A DNA stretch of 64,000 bases. It comes from Cytidiella melzeri (Eukaryota > Basidiomycota > Agaricomycetes > Polyporales > Irpicaceae). Within the stretch, counting starts at the first letter, position 1. Every line of letters begins with the position of its first letter. This document shows, one piece after another, positions 56,601 to 62,380 of the stretch. Location: NCBI GenBank assembly GCA_022592445.1, contig JABYQR010000016.1:216265-280264 (forward strand). The letters are read 5' to 3'. The position numbers and the translations under genes were made by a program. The notes beneath the pieces were generated by a model. That model was not told the origin of the DNA. It ran no database searches and was given only the letters and a program-made list of their open reading frames with translations.

Positions 56601-58842
56601 TGCCTCCACCCCACGCATCTCGAGTCATTCAAAGCCGTGGTGGAACGAGGAGTGCCGACGGGCACTTTGTGTGTTTCGCCAATCCGGACTACAGGAAGAC
56701 CGATGGGCCTTCTTCCGAGAAGTACGAAGGGCAAAACGCCAACACTTCGACGAAGTGATCGCCGACATGGCGGCCAAGAAGCGTGTTTGGGACCTCACAG
56801 CATGGACCAAACCGCGCCCCATCTCGACGCTGTCTCACATCAAGGGAAGCGACGGAGCCACTCTCTCTTCTTTTGACGATTTTGTCAGAGGATGCTCAGC
56901 TCAATTCTACTCAGCACAGGATCGACCAGTCGACCTGTCCATTGTCGATGTCCTCGAGCAACGGGAGGAGCGACCCTTCCCTCCATTCTCTCGACAAGAG
57001 ATGAGAGAGTGCCTTGCTACCACATCCTCTCGCTCCGCCCCGGGTCCAGACCATCTCACCTGGTCCATGATCAAAACTCTTGCGGCTGACCGCGAGATCG
57101 AGACGTACTTCCTATCTGTCTTCAACGCATGCATTGCTAATTCTTTTTGGCCTTCACAGTTCAAGTCCTCCATAACAGTGGTCATTCCAAAACCTAAGAA
57201 AACGGACTACTCGGCGCTGAAGGCGTATCGCCCAATTGTCCTCCTCAGCTGCTTGGGTAAACTCATGGAGAAGCTAATCGCTAATCGCATGCAATACGAC
57301 TGCGTGCGCTACCAGCTCCTGCACCCTTCTCAGTGTGGAGGTGTCCGCCATCACTCCACAGACGACGCCGGGCTCCTCCTCGTACACCACCTCCGAGCGG
57401 CACGCGCAGCCGGTCTTCACTCCACATGCCTTGCCATGGATATTGCGCAATTCTTCCCCTCTATCAACCACCAACTCCTTGTCGCCATCCTACGTCGGCT
57501 GGGATTTCACTCGTCGTTGTGTCAACTCATCGCCACGTACCTCTCTAACCGGACCACCCAGTTCCGTTGGGCAGAGCGCACTTCTGATCAAGTCAGCTGC
57601 ACTGTCGGCGTAGGCCAAGGATCCTGCCTCTCTCCCACTTTCTCAGCCCTCGCCATCACTCCCGCTCTCTTTGTTATCTCCAGCTTCCTACCTGTCCCAA
57701 ACTCCATTCTCCGCTCGCTGCTTCTCTTCTTTGTCGACGACGGCACCCTCGCTATCTCATCTGATTCCCTTGGTACAAATGTCTTCCTTCTCAAGAACCT
57801 TTACTACCGCATCGTCGAAACGTTCGCGCGCATCGGCATTGTCCTCGAACTCGACAAACTCGAACTAGCCCACTTTCCTCTTGCAAAATATCACGGCCCC
57901 CTTCCCTCCCTCACAGTCTCTGTTGACAATCATTCTACTACACTCTCCCCCAGACGCGTCTGGCGCTATTTAGGCTTCTTCTTTGATTCTCAGCTCAAGT
58001 TTCAATACCACGTTCGCTTTTACGCCACAAAGGCCCTCAGCACCGTCCGAGGATACCCCATGCTAGGGAACTCCAATCGTGGCCTCGCTCCGGCGCAGAA
58101 GCGCCTCTTATACATTTCATGCATCCGCCCCATTCTTACTTATGGATTCCGACTCTGGTTCAACCCACGCAAACCGCAAAAAACCCTTATCGCGCTCCTC
58201 TCGCAAGCCCAATCAGCCGCCGCTAGGTGGATCCTGGGCGCATTCCGCACATCCCCCGTTGGCGGGATGGAGATCCTAGCCGGCCTCCTCCCCTTCCGTC
58301 TTCACCTCCGAAAACTCTTCGACATCTCCGTCCTTCGCACCCAGTGCCTCCCGGTCAGTCACCTCGTCACAGTCGCAGCAACACCCAAGGCAGCGCGCAA
58401 CCCATCTCACTCCATCGGCTTCCCAGTCCACAACATCCTCCCCCATTCATCTCTACCTCTCCAACTCCACCATCAAGCATCCACGCCCAACCTCGAGCCC
58501 ATAAGCCATTCGCACCCCGAATTACAGCCTGGTAATAGATTATTAGATATTTTCTCCTCTCGTATTTCATTTAATCTTTCTCATCCTAAGAAGTCATCTG
58601 ACAACTTCGAACCTTGGCTTGAGCGACTGCGTTCTTTTATTAGAAAGTTATCTACATCTCCCTTAACTACTTACGCCTTCTCTGATGGGTCAGCTCGAGC
58701 AGGAACTCCGGATGTCGCCGCCGCCGCCTACCGCTTGTACGTTGGTCGCGCCCTCATTGCCTCAAAGGCATACGCTTACTCAAACGCCACGTCGTTCGAC
58801 GCGGAGGTCCTCGCACTCGCCGCGTGCATCACGAGAGGCATC
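53658..58842 (+). mobile_element. Tad-like LINE copy 2, 3' part displaced by a copia insertion
   Basis: Same element as copy 1 but on the plus strand. Homology to copy 1 begins at about 53658 (CGCTTCTTGAACCC), so the 5' end is full length. ORF1 and ORF2 are open up to GGCATC at 58837-58842. In copy 1 the corresponding sequence continues with AACACC in the RNase H domain; here it changes abruptly to TGTTAAAAC, the start of a copia LTR. The remaining 3' part of the LINE should lie beyond the copia element, outside the window. Confidence 0.92.
53852..55684 (+). CDS. LINE ORF1: gag-like RNA-binding protein (copy 2)
   Basis: A 610-residue protein matching the copy-1 ORF1 over its whole length with scattered substitutions and a few small changes in the Pro/Ala-rich region. 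Zinc knuckles are intact: CAICQRWGHPAAIC, CPVCAQSHDERDH and CFNCGEPHRADSPDC. The stop TAG (55682-55684) is 2 nt before the ORF2 ATG at 55687, so ORF2 is probably translated by reinitiation. Confidence 0.92.
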   Translation: MSGVSPDADMALPPSQQSLEYLTPTPHITAEFNQPPPPEALNTSLYNPSHTPVSYASQPPLQPVAPAPQIIEEDEDLWGDDVSPDAPCNAYLPYDTESQISESLPAFAATLSTLAAFLTEPLVMHRIRDLARQPKAFDNTILPIFNNLRGLVNQWNNTVDGELVIHRTVSAPPVRSAPAPPTAPTPTHAQHTTQTVRPAHALGTTHRPLRVGGTPTHHTVQTTLPFAAASKPPPILTANRPAPSYAQAVKSRPANMLLNLTSAIASAMPEAPAETVLTMATQLIPAPSNNRAAPRHAPRNASKVITVKPSSGNVAVSEIPNDQQLLSNFSVEYEEAKMDNRVPQDAPDILFVRWLNNALHLQFRTSPCEGTEAVIETFWSKCRGLCNSTPACSKFRFRNGVLYRRVPFSDPSTATSDESIQQIKEALLGQYAWEGVTMIGNPRVQLTEGSSFGTVFVDFYDSATSRCMRQIMKQIVYLNGGACRAVQALNFRPATPRCAICQRWGHPAAICRSQVVRCPVCAQSHDERDHHHLAPLAATKCFNCGEPHRADSPDCSFFQHRRDREWIQAHQPASQTAQRVPHTDFRQVSRSKRNTRIGMGRQAPNLIRST

Positions 58843-58848
58843 TGTTAA
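55687..58848 (+). CDS. LINE ORF2, truncated in RNase H by a copia insertion (copy 2)
   Basis: Endonuclease and reverse transcriptase domains are complete: VISFNANHT, LIQEPS, AGDFNLHHM, GSDHAVL, SAPGPDHLTW, AMDIAQFFPSI, GVGQGSCLSP and FFVDDGT. The RNase H domain begins (AFSDGSA, DAEVLALA) but stops after ITRGI, where the copia LTR adds a codon and a stop (58846-58848). About 230 residues of RNase H and the C-terminal knuckle are missing relative to copy 1. The protein is therefore probably not competent, though the reverse transcriptase portion is intact. Confidence 0.93.
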   Translation: MMPDNAPHVFRVISFNANHTANNTAAVLQHFVQADAILIQEPSYSVLKHTPSTTNPHGDEFFGTQAQPRDWLLLEVSDIRQARVACYINRRWAGSNPRTRHDIISHPHLLCFSLSFGQTERFFLNIYSHPDTHNATHFLLATRHLPAFTLVAGDFNLHHMLWESGRRDDRHAQDLIDFMPDIGVSLLNSPDVFTHFPHRRGFNPSVIDLAWIDSTMANHPLTALTIDADMRMGSDHAVLAIDIPTVPDYIAIPRITPNSDAETEFIIDVIEAARLRACDSLSSSNAIEQSLTLLFNSIQEAFEEHASTPRISSHSKPWWNEECRRALCVFRQSGLQEDRWAFFREVRRAKRQHFDEVIADMAAKKRVWDLTAWTKPRPISTLSHIKGSDGATLSSFDDFVRGCSAQFYSAQDRPVDLSIVDVLEQREERPFPPFSRQEMRECLATTSSRSAPGPDHLTWSMIKTLAADREIETYFLSVFNACIANSFWPSQFKSSITVVIPKPKKTDYSALKAYRPIVLLSCLGKLMEKLIANRMQYDCVRYQLLHPSQCGGVRHHSTDDAGLLLVHHLRAARAAGLHSTCLAMDIAQFFPSINHQLLVAILRRLGFHSSLCQLIATYLSNRTTQFRWAERTSDQVSCTVGVGQGSCLSPTFSALAITPALFVISSFLPVPNSILRSLLLFFVDDGTLAISSDSLGTNVFLLKNLYYRIVETFARIGIVLELDKLELAHFPLAKYHGPLPSLTVSVDNHSTTLSPRRVWRYLGFFFDSQLKFQYHVRFYATKALSTVRGYPMLGNSNRGLAPAQKRLLYISCIRPILTYGFRLWFNPRKPQKTLIALLSQAQSAAARWILGAFRTSPVGGMEILAGLLPFRLHLRKLFDISVLRTQCLPVSHLVTVAATPKAARNPSHSIGFPVHNILPHSSLPLQLHHQASTPNLEPISHSHPELQPGNRLLDIFSSRISFNLSHPKKSSDNFEPWLERLRSFIRKLSTSPLTTYAFSDGSARAGTPDVAAAAYRLYVGRALIASKAYAYSNATSFDAEVLALAACITRGIC

Positions 58849-59128
58849 AACTATATATAATATAATATGATATGATATGTAGTTTCCCACGCCTTATTAT
58901 AAGGACGCTTTAGGTAGCAGAGTTCCCACAGTCCTAGTATGGGAATTATGCAGCCGTATATGGAAACTCTAGTAGTAACCATCACATTAGCTGAGACGTA
59001 CAGATATGGGTTGTAGTAGTACTAGTCATATATGTACGCCTGTGTTCTAGTAGCATAGGAAATGACATGGAAAGCACATATGACTCCAGTGGATGCCTAA
59101 AGCATACATCTGAGGACAAGTACTAGCA

Positions 59129-59223
59129 TGAGTCATTTACTCGTTATGTACGCCTCTGGTACAAGTGCTGAACCTAGTCATACAATGAGTCATGCACTCA
59201 TAGCATGAGTCATGCATGAGTCA
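59129..59223 (+). promoter_or_regulatory. Four TGAGTCA (Gcn4/AP-1 type) sites in the LTR
   Basis: TGAGTCA occurs at 59129-59135, 59186-59192, 59206-59212 and 59217-59223, all in the same orientation. This is the consensus for bZIP factors such as Gcn4/Cpc1. The cluster sits 75-170 bp upstream of the TATA box, where an enhancer would be expected. Confidence 0.65.
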
Positions 59224-59297
59224 TGTACTTAGTAGTACAGTAGAATAGCTGAAGTAGACATGTATAGTAGTTGCTTACATAAGTAGATACAGACATG

Positions 59298-59305
59298 TAT
59301 ATAAG
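59298..59305 (+). promoter_or_regulatory. TATA box in the copia LTR
   Basis: TATATAAG, about 540 bp upstream of nothing but the leader and 85-90 bp before the primer-binding site. It defines the U3/R boundary at roughly 59325-59335. Confidence 0.65.
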
Positions 59306-59390
59306 CAGAGCTGCTGAAGCAGCAAGAATAATAAGACTCATCTTCGAAGCTTAACAGCCTCTACCCCTCGCACACATATTCCACTTTGTT

Positions 59391-59405
59391 AGGTTATGAG
59401 CCCCG
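59391..59405 (+). other. Primer-binding site matching the initiator tRNA-Met anticodon arm
   Basis: AGGTTATGAGCCCCG is the complement of the anticodon stem-loop of initiator tRNA-Met, whose loop reads CUCAUAA. Copia-type elements in other organisms prime from an internal fragment of this tRNA, so the match supports both the site and the family. Confidence 0.8.
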
Positions 59406-59897
59406 GCTTTTAACTTAACTACATCCACACTCTCAACGACATCCACCAACCAGTATCCCCCAAGCTTTCTTATAAGTAAGTTTCTCTACTTTACTTTGTT
59501 TGGCCACATAGTAGTAGTAGAGTTGTACTGGTTGACTGCCTCAGCTTCGAATACAATATTCCCAACTGATCTTCTACAGCTAATTCCCTCACCTACTTGC
59601 CCCTTGCGTACGCACTCCCAACCCAGCTGAATACTTAAGCCACCCTTGGTGGTTCTCGACTTTAACGAGTCGTGCATTACGCGGAATCTGCCTAACACGC
59701 AGTGTAAAATCCGGTGGTGGAGGAACAAGCTCCCACTTGTACAAGTGGTAGATCGGCGGAGTAGTACAATAGGAGGGTAGTGTTGAGTGGCACTCTAAGC
59801 TCGTGACTTAGAGGCCTAGGACCTTCGTGTTGGCGCACGTCAGTCAGTCCTGGAATTAGAAATCGCCGCTTTTTGTAGCTGTAGAATTTCTTGAGGC
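59406..59897 (+). other. Structured copia leader with a series of hairpins
   Basis: No long frame on the plus strand. Perfect hairpins or palindromes occur at 59640-59652 (CCACC/GGTGG), 59657-59672 (CGACT/AGTCG), 59733-59748 (16-bp palindrome CCACTTGTACAAGTGG), 59785-59795 (GAGTG/CACTC) and 59793-59813 (CTCTAAG/CTTAGAG). Such structures could serve RNA packaging, dimerisation or translation; this is inference. Confidence 0.55.
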
Positions 59898-60182
59898 ATG
59901 TCGTCCACTTTTACTTTTGGTATCACGGAGATTGTGGACTCTCCTATACTTCGTGGTGTTTCTTACATGCACCATTATGTTTTCGTTGTATCATACCGAC
60001 TGGTAGAAGTCGAAGTTGCAAGTGGTCATACTCGTCTTGAATCACTTGTGGAAAACTTTTACTCACATTCGACTTTTCCATTAGCAATCCCCAGAACTTT
60101 CTCAAGGAAAGTGTTGTGGATTGAATACGACGACATAAATCTTATACTTTCGATTCTTTCTTCCAGACCATTATATTTTTGA
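59898..60182 (+). CDS. Copia leader ORF a, unknown 94-aa protein
   Basis: Begins at the first ATG after the hairpin region and ends with TGA at 60180-60182. The next frame starts 2 nt later (TGA-AG-ATG). The product is rich in Val, Ser and Tyr with no recognised motif. Whether it is made is unknown; its placement next to a long frame argues for a role in reaching that frame. Confidence 0.4.
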   Translation: MSSTFTFGITEIVDSPILRGVSYMHHYVFVVSYRLVEVEVASGHTRLESLVENFYSHSTFPLAIPRTFSRKVLWIEYDDINLILSILSSRPLYF

Positions 60183-60184
60183 AG

Positions 60185-61597
60185 ATGCCGAACAACTCTC
60201 GCCGCACTTCCCGTCGTGTCAATGCCCGCTTCGCTCCCCATTCTCCCAATGATCCCTACCGCGTTCATGACTACACTCGGTTTGACCGTATGGGTCACCC
60301 TATCGTCATGGAGATAAGGAGTTCTTCAACTCCCATCTCCATCCGTATGAGTCAAACCGATGCTCAGGATGCCAGGATCAATGTCAACTACGTTGACAGG
60401 GACGGAGTCAGGCGCATGGAATCGATGGAGTACAGCCTTCTCGGTCGTCACGGCTGGGACAGGTTCAGGCAGAGTGACAGGCAAAGGCACCTCCGAGAGG
60501 TCAATCGTATCATTGATGAAGCCAATTGTGAGGCGGAATTGGATTTATACAGACGAAGGCCTCGTAATGTCAGTGCGGAAATCAGGGCGCATCAAACCCA
60601 AAGTTCTTCCAGGGTTAATGCTGCACCTCCGCGCCGATCTGCGTCGCCGTCGCACCCTCATCCTCATCGTCATCCTACTCCAATGCCACCGCCTTTTGTG
60701 AGTGCAGGATTATCGCTTTGGGACATGGTTGCCCAGGCATTAAATAATTTTGCATCTCCACAGACTTCTTCTACAATGGTCAATCCGCCTACACCGGTCA
60801 TTCCGGATATCGTTGATGGTATGAACGGTTTAAATATCAGTTTACCAGTCTCTCATGATTCTTCAGAACCAGTAGTCCAGGCCGATTCAGCTGCCGAACC
60901 TACACTGGTTCCGTCCTCCACTACTCAGGAGGAGGGACAGGTTGAAGATGAATGGCCAACGGTATTCGCTCCCCAACCAGTCGTTCCCACCTTCGCATTC
61001 GACGACTGGGTCCACGTCGATCGTACCGACACTAGGCCGGCCTCGCCTGTCTATTCGTGTGGTATGGTTTATGGCGTGGATGGACCAAAGGGGGAGGTTT
61101 TCAGGCCGGAGCAAGTTTGTTCCATCCTCGCCATGCAACACGTTAACCATCCCAACTTTACGCCCAATGAGCTGTGCTTACGCTCTAGGGGACTGGTTGA
61201 TACAATGGTCGTGAGCATGGGCAACAAATGCGAGCACTATCGTGAGATGGTCGAGGAGCTGGAAGAATTTGCCAAGTCTCAGCGGATCAAGGAGATCACA
61301 GCCTGTGCCCGGATTTACCTCATTCTCAAGAGGGGACAGTGGCCGGACTGTGATAATATCTGGAACACGTACTTTATCTCAGTTGCAGACTTTCACACAG
61401 CGATGGAGGTCTTCAATGGTCGCGATCATCTTAGCGATCACCAGCTGGTCTGGCTGACTCAGAGACGTATGGAGAAGAAGGAAGACTGGATGAGCATCTT
61501 TCATAGGGAGGAAGAATTTAAAGGCAAAATGAAGGAGGTAAAGATCGAGCCCGCTGCGCTCGAGCCTTCTTTAGAGCCTGGATCGTCTTCTCTTTGA
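60185..61597 (+). CDS. Copia leader ORF b, unknown 470-aa protein
   Basis: A long uninterrupted frame inside the element, upstream of gag. The N-terminus is strongly basic (PNNSRRTSRRVNARF). The middle is Pro/Ser-rich and acidic. The C-terminal third is helical with many Trp, Met and charged residues (VEELEEFAKSQRIKEITACA, DNIWNTYFISVADFHTAMEV). No zinc knuckle, protease, polymerase or integrase motif is present, and I do not recognise the family. A captured host gene or a second structural protein are both possible. The stop TGA (61595-61597) is followed directly by ATG. Confidence 0.6.
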   Translation: MPNNSRRTSRRVNARFAPHSPNDPYRVHDYTRFDRMGHPIVMEIRSSSTPISIRMSQTDAQDARINVNYVDRDGVRRMESMEYSLLGRHGWDRFRQSDRQRHLREVNRIIDEANCEAELDLYRRRPRNVSAEIRAHQTQSSSRVNAAPPRRSASPSHPHPHRHPTPMPPPFVSAGLSLWDMVAQALNNFASPQTSSTMVNPPTPVIPDIVDGMNGLNISLPVSHDSSEPVVQADSAAEPTLVPSSTTQEEGQVEDEWPTVFAPQPVVPTFAFDDWVHVDRTDTRPASPVYSCGMVYGVDGPKGEVFRPEQVCSILAMQHVNHPNFTPNELCLRSRGLVDTMVVSMGNKCEHYREMVEELEEFAKSQRIKEITACARIYLILKRGQWPDCDNIWNTYFISVADFHTAMEVFNGRDHLSDHQLVWLTQRRMEKKEDWMSIFHREEEFKGKMKEVKIEPAALEPSLEPGSSSL

Positions 61598-61693
61598 ATG
61601 GACTCTCTGCAAATCGAACTATACCGCGCACTGTATATTATAAAATATTGCGATGTGTACATTTATACTTTTACAAACGGTCATTTTCATTAG
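61598..61693 (+). CDS. Copia leader ORF c, 31-aa frame abutting ORF b
   Basis: ATG follows the ORF b stop with no gap (TGAATG). The 31-residue product is hydrophobic and Tyr-rich (LYRALYIIKYCDVYIYTF), possibly a short membrane segment. It is too small to support on its own; the abutting start is the only evidence. Confidence 0.25.
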   Translation: MDSLQIELYRALYIIKYCDVYIYTFTNGHFH

Positions 61694-61811
61694 CGTAGTC
61701 CGTAGTGTACTTGTATATTTTCTCTATCTCTCTCTTGTTCTGCTTCGAGTCACGACCATCACGTAGCGCATTCTGACGAACTTTTATGACTTTTCTTTAC
61801 ATAGTTTGTAA

Positions 61812-62380
61812 CGTTGTACTCTGGCTTCATTAGCGTGTACGAATTCCGAATTTCACCTCTTTGACTCAGAGAACTTTTGTGACGTCGACAGTGTTGCAAG
61901 ACCCTGTGAAACACAACCATGCCCTAACCGCTATAGATATTCGTTTGAAGCAGATTTAAACGAAGTTTATAGAATTATTGCATTGGTAACACAGGACCGG
62001 TATCTTGAACCTTTTGAACATCAGAAAGAACTCATTAGAGGTTACATAGGATCTGTACCGCATCTTGACGTACCTGCTTTAGTCAATTCATACCTTCTAG
62101 ACTTAGCAAATCGTCGAGAACAGAACCACAGAACAACGAACCAGAAGTAGTAATAGATCAGGAACCATCAGAGATAATCACAGGCACAACTTACATTGGT
62201 GACACATCCAGTCAATCTCTAGATAAGAACTCAGATTCCGGAGAAAACACCGAAGTCGAAGATCTTCTAGAAGAAACTTCTAAACAGACGTCATCACCTG
62301 TAATTGCACCTGTAGTACCTCATATCTCTGAAGTGTACATTCCGTACTACGACTTGATCCTTGATTGCTTTTGGTTATAA
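61812..62380 (+). pseudogene. Copia leader frames d/e: two overlapping open frames before gag
   Basis: Frame d is open from 61812 to TAG at 62148-62150 and contains CPNRYRYSFEADLNEVYRII and DRYLEPFEHQKELIRGYIG. Frame e, shifted by -1, is open across 62100 to TAA at 62378-62380 and contains EPEVVIDQEPSEIITGTTY and HISEVYIPYYDLILDCFWL. Together they look like one protein with a frame change near 62100-62140. Frame d has no ATG near its start, so it may be an exon or an eroded gene. The stop of frame e overlaps the gag-pol start as TAATG. Confidence 0.4.

Larger units (their letters stand above)
58843..59356 (+). repeat. 5' LTR of the copia element
   Basis: The left end is set by the LINE junction. 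TGTTAA at the start and TTAACA at 59351-59356 form a perfect 6-bp inverted pair, giving an LTR of 514 bp. The primer site then lies 34 nt further on. If the LTR instead ends near 59383 (CA dinucleotide) the gap is shorter; the 3' LTR would decide. The U3 part is AT-rich with near-repeats of TGTACGCCT and CATGAGTCATG. Confidence 0.75.

Noticed and set aside
59129..59223. CRISPR-like repeats
   Set aside because: The repeated heptamers are short, irregularly spaced and lie in a eukaryotic LTR; no array structure.
62060..62150. Programmed -1 frameshift between leader frames d and e
   Set aside because: No X-XXY-YYZ slippery heptamer in the right phase was found in the overlap, so a lesion or splice is at least as likely; kept only as an open question.
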